Of a stretch of 64,000 bases of DNA, positions 30,195 through 39,461 are shown piece after piece; position 1 is the first letter of the stretch, and the number at the start of each line of letters is the position of its first letter. Location of the stretch: the NCBI GenBank assembly GCA_025452255.1, contig CP104975.1, positions 434,001 through 498,000 on the forward strand, read 5' to 3'. This DNA is from Devosia sp. A8/3-2 (GTDB lineage: Bacteria; Pseudomonadota; Alphaproteobacteria; Rhizobiales; Devosiaceae). The position numbers and the translations under genes are program-made. The notes beneath the pieces are model-generated. The model ran no database searches, was not told the DNA's origin, and was given only the letters and a program-made list of their open reading frames with translations.

Positions 30195-31120
30195 TTACCG
30201 GGACGCCTTGTAGAGCTTGGCGGCGATTTCGTAGAATTCCTCGGGCGCATAGTCCGGCGTGAAGGCGGAAGGGACGCCCTGCAACTGCTGCATCTTGCCG
30301 CCGTCGGGCATGCCCTCGACCACTTCGAGCGGGCCCGGCGGGTCCCCGGCAGGGCAACTTCGTCATTGGACCAGATACCAGAGATATCCTGATAGTCCTC
30401 GGGGCTCCGAGTGTAGAGCCGGCGATGCGACCCCTCGTCGAGGTACTTTTGGCATTCCGGAATCTTGGCCAGCTCGATATTCGGCGTGGGCAGCATCTGC
30501 TTGATATCAACCCCCGTCAGCTTCTGGATGGCGAGCGCATAGGAATGCGCATGCACCGAACCACGAACCAGCAGGTAGCCGCAGACCTCGCGACCTGTCG
30601 GATCGCTCAGTGTTTCATAGACCCGCAGCTTGTGCAGGCGAGCACCGCATTCGAGATGAAAATTGTGCAGCAGGTCGAAGATGACATTGCCGGTCGTGGT
30701 GATGAAGTCATTGTTCCACGAAACGCCGTTGCCATTGACCGGCGTCGCGCCGCCACCATTGGACAGGAACGCTGAAGCGAGGCGGATGTCGGTCATTGCC
30801 TCGAATGGCGTCTTGGAAATGTCGCCGCCGGTCCCCATATCGCCCTTCGGCTTGTCAGGCCCGTTGTTGAGCATTGCCACGCCGTTACAAACGAGTTCGA
30901 CGTGCGCAAGCTCTTCGGCCGTGATGGAAGCCACCGAGCTGTAAAATGGCCTCAACTTGTCCTTTGAGCGAAAGTTGAAACTCTGGAACATGTAGTTGCC
31001 GAGCGTGGACATCTCACCATACTTGCCGCCGAGCAGCTCCTGCAGGGCCGCAGCAGCGTTCGGATCTTGTCTCTTGGGGGGCGGCAAATCGGTGATCAGC
31101 CTGTCTACTCGCATGAACAT
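30195..31120 (-). CDS. Manganese-containing (non-haem) catalase, frame-broken near its end
   Basis: About 308 residues of the dimanganese catalase family, which dismutates hydrogen peroxide. The di-iron/manganese-type four-helix ligands appear in GKYGEMSTLGNYMFQSFNF, EELAHVELVCNGVAML, NFHLECGARLHKLRVYE and RGSVHAHSYALAI. The C-terminal tail VEGMPDGGKM, then FTPDYAPEEFYEIAAKLY, is typical. One frame change near 30345-30355 after NDEVALPG. The ATG at 31120 has an AGGAGC site. A perfect sigma-EcfG-type promoter sits upstream at 31151-31175. The substrate channel and ligands are encoded before the frame change. Confidence 0.9.
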
Positions 31121-31150
31121 CTGGGAAGCTCCTCTATCTGAAGAGGCACC

Positions 31151-31175
31151 AACGATGTCGCTCGGTGGCCGTTCC
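31151..31175 (-). promoter_or_regulatory. Sigma-EcfG-type promoter of the Mn-catalase gene
   Basis: On the minus strand GGAAC (31175-31171), 16 bases, CGTT (31154-31151): an exact match to the consensus, 30 bases before the catalase ATG. Confidence 0.75.
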
Positions 31176-31222
31176 ACGATTTCACACAAATTGATCAGGG
31201 TGGAGACGAGGGCCGTGCATCC

Positions 31223-31247
31223 GGAACCAAACGGCCCTGTAGCCGTT
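31223..31247 (+). promoter_or_regulatory. Sigma-EcfG-type promoter of the hybrid kinase gene
   Basis: GGAAC at 31223-31227, 16 bases, CGTT at 31244-31247: an exact consensus match, 42 bases before the kinase ATG at 31290. It is back-to-back with the catalase promoter, 47 bases apart. Confidence 0.7.
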
Positions 31248-31289
31248 CGGCGGAATTGCCGTGATTCATGGATGGCCAAGGGGGACAGA

Positions 31290-33228
31290 ATGCAACGATC
31301 CGACCCATTTGAGGCCTCTGTTAGTCCTGATGGACGCTATCGGCTTCTAGTCGAATCCATCACCGACTACGCGATCTACATGTTGGACCCGCAGGGAACG
31401 GTGGCCAATTGGAATGCCGGCGCTCAACGTTTCAAGGGGTACGCAGCCGAGGAGATCGTCGGGCAGAACTTCTCCAAATTTTACACCGAAGACGACCAGC
31501 GTGACGGGATACCGCAACGCAATCTAGCGATTGCGGCGCGCGAAGGGCGCTTCGAGGACGAAGGCTGGCGCATCCGCAAGGACGGCTCCCGTTTCTGGGC
31601 CAACGTGGTCATTGACCGGATCTTGGACGGCGGCGGTCAATTGGCGGGCTTCGCCAAGATTACTCGCGACCTCACCGAACGCGCCAAGCAGGAAGAAGCG
31701 CTGCGGGCAAGCGAGCGGCAGTTCCGCCTTCTAGTGAAGGGCGTGACCGACTACGCCATCTATATGCTGGATCCCACGGGTCATGTCGTGGTTTGGAACG
31801 CTGGCGCCCAAAGGATCAAGGGCTACGAGGAATCCGAGATCGTCGGACAGCATTTTTCCCGCTTTTACACTGAGGAAGAGCGCTTGGCCGGTGAAGCCGA
31901 CCGAAACCTCGAGGTCGCCGGGGAGAAGGGCAGTGTCGAACGCGAGGGATGGCGGGTGCGCAAGGACGGGACCCAGTTCTGGGCGCATGTCGTTATCGAC
32001 GCCATCTACGACGGCGGCGAACTGATTGGATTTGCCAAGGTGACCCGAGACATTACCGAACGGCAGGAAGCACAATTGGCGCTCGACGCTGCCGGGAAAC
32101 GCTGTTTCAGGCGCAGAAAATGGAAGCGATCGGTCAGCTCACGGGCGGGATCGCACACGACTTCAACAACCTGCTGATGGCCATTCTCGGCAGCCCGGAA
32201 ATCGTCAGCAAGCGCCTCCCATACGATGCCAAGATCTCTTCCTTTATCGAGAATGCCGTCCAGGGGCGCGCAACGGGGAGCGGCTCTAACCCAGCGCATG
32301 CTCGCATTCGCCCGGCGGCAGGAGCTCAAGATGGGACCGGTGGACGTCCCGGAAACCGTCAGAGGCATGAGTGAGCTGTTAGAGCGGGCCCTTGGCCCGT
32401 CTGTGTTCATCACTACCCGCTTTCCGCTATCATTGCCGCACGCTCTAACCGACAAAGCTCAGCTTGAATCCGCGCTGCTCAATCTCGCTGTCAATGCGCG
32501 GGACGCGATGCCGATTGGCGGACAAATCGTTATCAGCGCGGCCCATAGGAAGATCGGGAGGGCAGCGGACAACGCCGTCAAACCCGGAAGCTACGTGGTC
32601 CTCTCGCTCATCGATCAGGGTGAAGGCATGGACGAAGAAACGGTGAGCCGGGCAACTGAGCCATTCTTTACCACCAAGGGCGTCGGCAAAGGCACCGGCC
32701 TAGGGCTTTCAATGGTGCATGGGCTTGCCGAGCAATCGGGCGGCAGATTTGTGTTGTCGAGCAGAAGTGGGCAGGGGAACGACGGCGGAGCTATGGCTCC
32801 CGCTGGCCGAGGCGGAAACGGCGACGGAAATGCCGTCGCCCGTTACGGCGGAAAGCGGGATGACCGCAAAGCGGGTCCTCGTCGTCGACGACGATGCGCT
32901 TGTCCTGCTCAATACCGTTGCGATGACGGAAGAACTTGGTCATCAGGTTTTCGAGGCCATGTCCGGGCGGGATGCGCTCAAAATTCTCCGGTCCCAGCAG
33001 ATCGATATAGTGATCACCGACTACGCGATGCCGCAGATGACCGGCGGGGCGTTGGCGACCTCGATTACTGCGGAGTGGCCACACATAAGGATCATCGTCG
33101 CCACGGGCTACGCCGAGATGCCCGAGGAATATAAAGGACGCTTTGAGCGCCTCGGCAAGCCATTCTGGTCCGCAGATCTTAAGGCTACGATTGAAAGAGT
33201 GGCGGGCGCGGACGCTGTGGTCTCTTAG
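31290..33228 (+). CDS. PAS-PAS hybrid sensor histidine kinase with C-terminal receiver domain, frame-broken
   Basis: About 645 residues. Two near-duplicate PAS domains (31330-31680 and 31715-32070, each with [20 protein letters not shown] and a PAC motif ending ITERQ/LTER), then the dimerisation/phosphoacceptor segment [15 protein letters not shown] (His), ATPase domain with N-box [12 protein letters not shown]1 DQGEGM and G2 [14 protein letters not shown], and a receiver RVLVVDDD with phospho-acceptor Asp in ITDYAMP and Lys in LGKPF. It phosphorylates its own receiver in response to a cytoplasmic signal sensed by PAS. Frame changes near 32090-32100, 32265-32275 and 32770-32780. ATG 31290 follows AGGGGGA; ATG 31272 is the alternative start. 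Confidence 0.85.
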
Positions 33229-33381
33229 CCTGCTTGTTCTCCAAGAACTGGACGGTAGCCATGTGCCGGCGTCGGTAGACCGGTTGAGTCTGTCCAACAA
33301 GGCATTCCGCACCATCCGCTAGGATCGACAATCTGGCGCAGGCTTCCACAATCTGTTCAAACGGATGAACAGGAGACCAAT

Positions 33382-33713
33382 ATGCCATCCGGGGACGACA
33401 CGGATCCCCTATGGGAGGTCAAAGCCTGAAACGGGCGCTTCACGCTGCTGGCGTGGCACTGTGGTCATGGAACGTCGACACCGACTCGTTTGCCATGGAC
33501 GAGCAGGGCTTCACATTGTGGGGCCTTCCGCAGGCGACCAAAGTCGTCTTCGAGGACCTATCTTCTCGGATACACCCCGCTGATCGAGATCGCGTTCGCG
33601 CGGCGTTTAGGGCCACCCGAGCCATACTGGGGGCCTTCGAAATAGATTTCCGGATTCTCCTAGGGGAAGAGGTCCGGTGGGTCTCGGCTCGCGGCCTCGG
33701 CAGTGATGAAGGC
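33382..33713 (+). pseudogene. HWE-type histidine kinase, N-terminal PAS fragment
   Basis: ATG 33382 after AGGAG opens MPSGDDTDPLWEVK; after a frame change near 33425 it continues AAGVALWSWNVDTDSFAMDE and RIHPADRDRVRAAFRATRAI to EVRWVSARGLGSDEG. It is closely parallel to the N-terminus of the kinase at 41931-42940 (AAGVALWSWNVDTD, HIHPADRDRVRAAF). Similarity stops at about 33713; the PAC end, HWE dimerisation domain and ATPase are absent. A truncated duplicate. Confidence 0.7.
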
Positions 33714-34154
33714 TTACGAACAGCACTTAACCCGCCGCCGTCAACCCACCCATTTACGCACACAAACCAACTTGCGAGTTTAGGGAGTGGTCTCCTGCCC
33801 CCGACTAAATATCTAAGGCTACGGGGTTTTCTTCCGGAACCGTTTCATATTCAATAGCTGTGGGCCCGCCGCTATGGGCCCATGGGAGGGCATGCATTCC
33901 CAAATCGTATGGCCCTCCCGATCTCCCATTAGCTAGCCGGATCTGGCGGCCTCCGCTACTGGTAGCAGCGGACCCATTGTATTCGGGTCTAGGGAGGGCG
34001 CCAGGACGCCGCCCAGCGTCCTCCCGCCCATCGCTGGTGAAAGTCCCTCCATTTCCGCTATTGAACCTGAAGGTCCTTCCACAAGGGCTTGGGGAGAGCG
34101 AGATGAGCCCTCATCTTGCTCTCCCACTCGAACTTTCCCCGATATCGATACCGC
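33714..34154. other. Region without recognisable gene
   Basis: About 440 bases after the kinase fragment. Open frames present have no family resemblance, no good ribosome site and a mixed composition. It is rich in GGGCCC/GGGAGG-like words; I see no terminator or repeat that I can define. Confidence 0.4.
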
Positions 34155-34469
34155 TCAGAGTCGAGAACTAAAGGTCTTAGGGGCAGCGGCCGCTAGTCCA
34201 ACTTTTCTGCCGTTTTGAACCTGTTCCCGCCATTCATCCATTAGCTGGTCGATTTCCGCAGGCGACAGAATTTGTTGGCTATCCAAGACATAGGCCCGGG
34301 GTTCGCGCTCAAACTCGCGTGACCGACGTTGTGAAATAGCTTCAAACGCATCAAGGGCATAATAGTAAAAGTCACTGGATCCAGCACCAGCACGTTCAGC
34401 AAAATCAGCGGGATATGGCTGTGCCGCAACGGGAAGCCACAGCACAGCAGTTTCAGACCACCAGTTCAT
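34155..34469 (-). CDS. Hypothetical protein, about 104 aa
   Basis: ATG at 34469 (MNWWSETAVLWLPVAAQPYP) is preceded by GAGGAG at good spacing. The start region is aromatic and hydrophobic, followed by ADFAERAGAGSSDFYYYALD and a charged helical part (ILSPAEIDQLMDEWREQVQN). No family recognised. The good ribosome site and residue composition support it as real. Confidence 0.5.
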   Translation of the reverse strand: MNWWSETAVLWLPVAAQPYPADFAERAGAGSSDFYYYALDAFEAISQRRSREFEREPRAYVLDSQQILSPAEIDQLMDEWREQVQNGRKVGLAAAAPKTFSSRL

Positions 34470-34686
34470 CTTTCTGCTCCTCATTTTGAGGGCAAAGCCG
34501 GGCCAGACCAAAAGTTCCGGCCAAATAGGGCCGCGGCGATTTGTGATTTTCGGAGGTGTCCGGTCATCAATCGCCTATCGCCGCAGCAGCTGCGCTCCAC
34601 AAGCTCGTGAATGACCTGGATACTTCCGACGCATTGTAAGTTATTGCTTCGGAGATCAGTAACGTGTTCGCCACTAACTGTGGCTC

Positions 34687-34941
34687 ATGGACATAACGAA
34701 CGACCGCCGACACGAAATGCGTGAAGCTCCAATTCTACGCGGCCCAGCCGTGGCAGATACAGGGCAAGCCCTTGTGGACGTGTCGGTCTTAAATGTATCG
34801 CTTACCGGGCTAATGATGAAATTGCCGGAAGACCACGACCTACCAGCATCATTCACGCTCTTGTTCTATGAGGCCCGGCAACCATGCGAACTGATTTGGA
34901 AGAATGGCCCCTTCGCCGGCGTACGTTTTGCCGAAAGCTGA
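34687..34941 (+). CDS. PilZ-domain protein (84 aa)
   Basis: A single PilZ domain: basic motif RRHEMR near the N-terminus (RxxxR type, residues about 7-12) and NVSLTGLMMKLPED, corresponding to (D/N)xSxxG. PilZ proteins bind cyclic di-GMP and modulate motility, exopolysaccharide or transcription. The second motif starts with Asn instead of Asp. Stand-alone gene of normal length for single-domain PilZ proteins in Hyphomicrobiales. Confidence 0.75.
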   Translation: MDITNDRRHEMREAPILRGPAVADTGQALVDVSVLNVSLTGLMMKLPEDHDLPASFTLLFYEARQPCELIWKNGPFAGVRFAES

Positions 34942-35427
34942 TGGCTCATCCCGCCGCGCTGCCTTCCCTCGGAATCCCTATGGCCGGCTCTGCTGAGCTT
35001 GATATGGAAAAGGCCCGCCGAAGCGAGCCTTTGTTCCGTGGCGCATAACGCCAGAATGCCATAACCATATGGTGATTTGGCTCCCATATCGATGACGGCG
35101 CGCATTCCCGGCCGAGGACAGATCCTCGGCCGGGCGAGGCTGGCTGAGCAACCGGACTCGCGGCCTCAAGTGACGCTAATATTCTCCGCTTCGCGTGGCA
35201 GACTGTACCTACTTCGCAATTATTTGCGCTGCTTGTTGGGCAGTGATGGTGCAAACATCGATCTTGGGCCAAGGCATCTCAGCATAGAGAGGCCTTTCCA
35301 GGCTGCGTTGCGAGTTATCCTCTGGGCGCATCCTCCTTTTGACGTCATGGCCAATGCGCTTCCGAAGTGCATCAGGCGAACATGCCAATGTAAACCCAAA
35401 CGCGCGATGGGCCTCATGACCGGTTAG
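34942..35427. other. Region without confident gene, containing hairpins
   Basis: No confident coding sequence. AAAGGC at 35009-35014 and GCCTTT at 35027-35032 can pair behind the PilZ gene. A much stronger hairpin is at 35107-35134. A minus-strand open frame at 35209-35466 was judged doubtful. Confidence 0.4.
35107..35134. repeat. Perfect 12-bp hairpin
   Basis: CCCGGCCGAGGA (35107-35118), loop CAGA, TCCTCGGCCGGG (35123-35134): a perfect GC-rich 12-bp stem with a tetraloop. No T-run follows on either strand, so a classical terminator is not supported. Confidence 0.6.
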
Positions 35428-35622
35428 GGCTTGCAGCTCTGGCCGATCTTGCAGGACGTTCAGCACCTCCGCGCAATCTACAAGGAAAACGCCAGCACGT
35501 TCTTCTCAAATGCCGGCGCGATCCAGACTTTCGGCGTCAACGACCATGAAACAGCCGAATGGCTCTCCGAGACCATGGGCAAACAGACCGTCGAATATCA
35601 GACCAAATCAGTCTTCGGGTAG
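35428..35622 (+). pseudogene. TraG/VirD4-type conjugation coupling protein fragment
   Basis: An uninterrupted 64-codon stretch reads LQLWPILQDVQHLRAIYKEN, NAGAIQTFGVNDHETAEWLS and MGKQTV. This matches the conserved region of type IV secretion coupling ATPases (LWPILQDLSQLK..Y...W.TF..NAGV.QFFG.ND..T...(I/L)S..LG). The Walker motifs and all flanking parts are missing. It is a relic of an integrative conjugative element or plasmid. Confidence 0.7.
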
Positions 35623-36111
35623 CGCTCACTCCTCGGACGGGGGCCGAACCACATCTATAGTCAAGGAAGCCGCAACGCATCGTCGGCCGCGGGCCGCTAC
35701 AGCCCGAATCATGCGCTTCAAAGAGGATTAACAATTAAGCATCCCGTCCGAGCGCGCAAGTTGCGATACTCTGCCGATCATGAATTCAAAGGAACGTTCG
35801 AGGCTGCATGAGCGCCTGTCCGCGCGACCTTCATCGAGCCGGAATCCGGGCTTTGTGCGATCGGATGCACAAAGGTGGTGAGGCAAAGTCGGCCATAGAT
35901 ACTTTCTCAAAGGCTGTTCCGCCCCCGGCAATAACGATCCCAGCTCGTCGACCTCGCACTTTCTCGAAGCCGGCAAGGTGAATTTCTTCGCGGGTCTGGC
36001 GCTTGCCACACGCCATAAAAAGAAACTCCGGCGGCCGGCCGGGGCAAAGGTTGGGTACGTATCGGACCCAGCCCTAATGCTTGTCGACAGTATCGGTTCC
36101 GCTGGAACGGA

Positions 36112-36423
36112 TTATTCCCATGAGAGTGTTGGCGTTTCCGGGAAAGTCCTGATCGAGATAGACGGAGGCATATCACGCGCCGGCGTCACGCCGTCATCGC
36201 TACAGTACCAGACGGTGCGCAGGTCGAACGATGAGCGGATCAGTTTCGTCACGATAGCGGCGTCCCCGCTATCGAAACGGAGTCGTGCGGCTTTCGCGGC
36301 AGCGGTGAGCCCCATGGCCGCGGCCAGCATTTCGGCCCCGCATGCGTCCAGTTCGGGCCTCTTTTGGCTACGCTCAGAGAGCATCGTCATCAACAGGACT
36401 CCAAAGTCTGGTGGTCTCACCAA
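36112..36423 (-). CDS. Possible hypothetical protein
   Basis: An open frame of up to 103 codons with a plausible interior helix (AEMLAAAMGLTAAAKAARLR, then DAAIVTKLIRSSFDLRTVWY). No family recognised and no clear ribosome site. It lies in gene debris, so it may be a remnant. Confidence 0.3.
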   Translation of the reverse strand: MVRPPDFGVLLMTMLSERSQKRPELDACGAEMLAAAMGLTAAAKAARLRFDSGDAAIVTKLIRSSFDLRTVWYCSDDGVTPARDMPPSISIRTFPETPTLSWE

Positions 36424-36482
36424 TAGACCACCGGCCGTGCCCGCTGTCTATCTTGCTTCCAATTAGTTGAGCTGTTCGAAAA

Positions 36483-36521
36483 CTAACCCCGGCACAAAGG
36501 GGCGGTTAGTGCCGGGGTTAG
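36483..36521. repeat. 13-bp inverted repeat upstream of the ISL3 remnant
   Basis: CTAACCCCGGCAC (36483-36495) and GTGCCGGGGTTAG (36509-36521) are perfectly complementary around a 13-base centre. The position, about 340 bases before a transposase remnant, is compatible with an element end or subterminal structure; this is inferred. Confidence 0.6.
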
Positions 36522-36859
36522 CTCAGACTTCTGAAGGTGCAGGAAATACCTGCTCAATAATAACGGCGACGCTTCACTGACGTTCCGGTCACCTCGGCTC
36601 GATTTTCGCAGGCCGAGCTCAGAACCATGAATTCATCATCTGGAGAATACCAATGGGCAGAAACGAGCCAGTCGGTGTGGCGTTCGCCCCACGGATTGGG
36701 CAATACCATCTTTTACATTTTGAGCATGTCGGTCACTGCCCGAACGGCCCTTGGCTTCGCCAATGTAGCGGCTCGGATAAGCTGGTCCGCCGAGCAATGG
36801 TCGGTTGCCGGCTATGGCTTACGATGTTGGTGGGCCAACAGAGACGGAATTCCGGCTTT

Positions 36860-37144
36860 GAAAGACGCATCATGCGCTTTAACGGACTCCTACGTAGCCG
36901 AAATCCTGACGCGCTGGATGAATGGATCGACGACGCCATCGAAACCGAACTTACCACGATCATGCGTTTCGCTAGCGTTCTAAGACGGGATATCGATGCC
37001 GTCAAAAACGCAATCGAACTCCCTTGGAGCAACGGTCAGGCAGAGGGACAGATTAACCGCCTCAAAACTCTGAAGCGGGCCATGTACGGAGCCGGGCCAG
37101 AGCTGATGAGAGCAAGGATGCTGCCGCTGAATCACACAAAGTGA
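36860..37144 (+). pseudogene. ISL3-family transposase, C-terminal fragment
   Basis: The last 94 codons read DALDEWIDDAIETELTTIMR, FASVLRRDIDAVKNAIELPW, SNGQAEGQINRLKTLKRAMY. LPWSNGQ.EGQ(I/V)NRLK..KR.MYG is the signature C-terminus of ISL3-family (DDE) transposases, with the catalytic Glu in EGQ. The zinc-ribbon and the first two catalytic residues are absent. The fragment abuts a 5'-truncated LysR gene. Confidence 0.75.
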
Positions 37145-37149
37145 GGAAG

Positions 37150-37652
37150 AACCGGTGGACCTGTCGCTAAGCAACGGACAGGCCGACATCCCGGCCCATG
37201 AGGTCGACCTTGCGGTCGGAAATGTTTCGCCCAAGCAAGGAAGCCTCGGTCGCCCGCAAGGTGTCGACCATTCCTCTGGGCTTATATGCTTGCTCCGACG
37301 TACTCAGTAGCCCGCGGCTCACCTGAGACCCTCGACGAACTGATGGATCATGATCTTCCCCGACCGCAGCCGACCTTGCGCTTGCGCAAAGCCTGAGCCC
37401 AATGTTCGCACCGAGCCGTTTCGTTCTGCGCACCGACAGTCATCCGGCTCAGTTAGCCGCTGCCGGGGCCGGTGTCGGTATCGCCGTATGTCAAGTTCCA
37501 GTGGGCGAGCGGGATCCGAGCCTCACACGAGTCCTACCGCAATTTGCCGTCTATGCACTCGACACATGGATCGTCACACACACGAAAATCTCGCGGGGGT
37601 TCCCCGGGTGCGAGCGGTGTTCGATCATCTGGTCGAAGCCTACTCCGCCTAA
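37150..37652 (+). pseudogene. LysR-family regulator, effector-binding domain remnant
   Basis: Pieces in several frames join into LSLSNGQADIPAHEVDLAV, IPLGLYA, TLDELMDHDL, MFAPSRFVLRTDSHPAQLAA, GVGIAVCQVPVGERDPSLTR, VLPQFAVYALDTWIVTHE and VPRVRAVFDHLVEAYSA before TAA at about 37652. This is the C-terminal co-inducer-binding domain of a LysR regulator. The N-terminal winged helix is missing, replaced by the ISL3 transposase end at 37144, and there are at least three frame changes. Confidence 0.7.
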
Positions 37653-37933
37653 GCATTGGCAACGAACACGGGCGTCCGAGCCAGATAGTTCTTGAGGTGT
37701 GCAGGGCTGTTGCCGGTGCCGCCCCAGACACCGGATGAATCTGGCGGAGCTCCAAATTTTATGCTCATTTGAACGCTGCCGCGATCGTGTCCCATTAGGG
37801 CCTCGTTGATCAGCAGCTCATTATGGCCCGAGCCGTAGAAGCCTCCGTATCGATCAGGGCGACGGCGGCGTCCAAAGGCGCGGGACCCGCCACGGTCAGA
37901 AGCACTGTGTCGATAACCGTCGTATGCTGTCAC
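37649..37933 (-). pseudogene. Aldo/keto reductase fragment
   Basis: Minus strand, FYGSGHNELLINEALMGHDR, VQMSIKFGAPPD, then WGGTGNSPAHLKNYLA. This matches the conserved part of aldo/keto reductases around the catalytic Tyr (FYG.G.NE.L(V/I)GEAL) and Lys (KFG). Both the N-terminal barrel strand (only visible in another frame) and the C-terminal two thirds are missing. It overlaps the end of the LysR remnant tail-to-tail. Confidence 0.65.
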
Positions 37934-38071
37934 CCCGGCAGGACCTCGCGGTCTTTTCTATTAGGCTGTTCAACAGCAGCGGTAGGGCGAAACTTCGGGT
38001 TGCCTTGCTGGCACTCTGCCCGGCAACATGCTGGGATGACCCCGGGAGCGAAAAACTGGAGTGCCTAACCA

Positions 38072-38584
38072 ATGAGACGCTGGTTTGCCCTCCCCGTCCT
38101 GCTGCTTGTTCTGCCTGTCAGCGCCATCGCCGCGCCAACGTGCGAGGTGTCTGAGCAGGGCATGACACGCGTCCTCAAGGCACTGTGTGGCAGCCCGAAT
38201 GGGGCGGCGCCGGCCGCAGACTGTGTAGCAATCGAAGATACGAGAACGCACATTTTTGAGGCCGTCGTCTTCATCGAGGGTCTCACGCAATGTGGGAAAC
38301 GCCAGCGCCAGCTGGCGCAATCGGCGTTTGCGGGGCTGGCGGAAATCCGAGAGTCACTGGCCGCTCTGGCGCGATGCGCAGGCGTCGAAATAGACGTGTC
38401 TTCGCTCATCGCAGAAGCGCGGGCCGAAGTGCAAAGCAACAGCCAAATATGCCCAACCGGCGAGGCGCTGCAGCACGCGACAAACGTCGCGATGGCATTC
38501 AGCCGAGCACAGGACGTACTCCCCAGCCTCTACAAAGAGGCCGGCGTGATCATCGATGCGGAGGGGAACGTGCGGGAGGAATGA
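38072..38584 (+). CDS. Secreted hypothetical protein (170 aa)
   Basis: A clear signal peptide (MRRWFALPVLLLVLPVSAIAA, cleavage after AIAA) and a periplasmic domain with six cysteines (CEVS, CGSP, CVAI, QCGK, RCAG, ICPT) that could form disulphides. No family recognised. Intact between gene remnants on both sides. Confidence 0.65.
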   Translation: MRRWFALPVLLLVLPVSAIAAPTCEVSEQGMTRVLKALCGSPNGAAPAADCVAIEDTRTHIFEAVVFIEGLTQCGKRQRQLAQSAFAGLAEIRESLAALARCAGVEIDVSSLIAEARAEVQSNSQICPTGEALQHATNVAMAFSRAQDVLPSLYKEAGVIIDAEGNVREE

Positions 38585-38588
38585 ACGC

Positions 38589-38790
38589 CTAGGCGATAGC
38601 GCGGGCTTCGGCCACGGCTTTGAGGTCGGCGGCCTTGAGGGTGACGCTTTTGCCGCAACCAGAGGCGCCGGTCTGGTTGGGTTCTTGAGCGTGAAGCCAG
38701 AGCCCATCTTGGCCGTTTCTGAAATCAATCACGCTGCCAGCAGGTACATAGTGGACTTGGGGTCGGTCCCGATGTGAATTGGTAGCATTG
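38589..38790 (-). pseudogene. HesB/IscA-type iron-sulphur scaffold, C-terminal fragment
   Basis: Minus strand, in two frames: MYL(L)AGSVIDF, then MGSGFTLKNPNQTG, SGCGKSVTLKAADLK, ending AVAEARAIA. The G-SGF-x-x-x-NPN-x-TG-x-x-GCG motif is the cluster-binding C-terminus of IscA/ErpA-like proteins. The second Cys-rich position reads SGCG instead of CGCG. The N-terminal half with the first Cys is missing. Confidence 0.6.
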
Positions 38791-38887
38791 TCGAGAGGAC
38801 GGCGTCTTCACAGCCGAGTTTTAAGCCCACGTCGCTCGTTTTTGAGCAACATCCGACGCTGCCGCAGCGAAATCGCCAGAGTGGTTT

Positions 38888-39384
38888 TCAACCAGCACCC
38901 ACCGACGATTTGCATTGCCCCGCTCTCCCACCGTTAGCCACCGCACGACCTCGCGTTTGATAGGTGGGCCAGAGCGGGCGGCGCCTGGAACTATAGGCAC
39001 TGGATGCCGGAAGACCATCAATGGCCTCGACAAACAGACCTCCGGCTGGAGCATCCCCCAAGTCTGGGGAGAAGTCCGCCCCCGTCCTAAAGGTCATAAA
39101 AAGATCACAGATCAATTCGGCAATCCTGATGCGCTCTATCTCTGCAATGTGCGTGGCCGTTTCGATGGCGACAGTTTCAAGATCATCTTGATCGGCGCCA
39201 AGGTGGTCCAGATTCTGGCAAACCGCACTTTCAGTTCAGGATCGTCGTCGAATTGATCGATGGTTATCTGAACGATGCTTGTTGTCGCTGAAATCAGCCT
39301 GCTCTCTAGGGAATCACCTGAAGCGGCGAGCGAGCGTATGGCAATGAAGAGGTATTCACGCGCGTTTGCGTATTTTTCGTCCAT
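38888..39384 (-). CDS. Hypothetical protein, frame-broken
   Basis: ATG 39384: MDEKYANAREYLFIAIRSLA, ESRLISATTSIVQITIDQFD, ELKVRFARIWTTLAPI. After a frame change near 39190 it appears to continue as ETVAIETATHIAEIERIRIA and ICDLFMTFRTGADFSPDLGD. Helical and soluble; no named family recognised. The C-terminal limit is uncertain. Confidence 0.45.
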
Positions 39385-39461
39385 TCGGCACCTATGGTCT
39401 TGGGGTCTACGCCTTGGACGCTAGGCGGCTGCCGTGACTTAGTGGGCCGGGGCAAGCAGAG

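Noticed and set aside
35209-35466. Minus-strand open frame of 85 codons
   Set aside because: Its start region is antisense to the TraG/VirD4 fragment and the remainder has no recognisable features; kept out of the gene list.
36626-36860. Upstream open frames as the N-terminal part of the ISL3 transposase
   Set aside because: The translations before about 36860 do not resemble ISL3 zinc-ribbon or catalytic regions in any frame, so only the C-terminal fragment was annotated.
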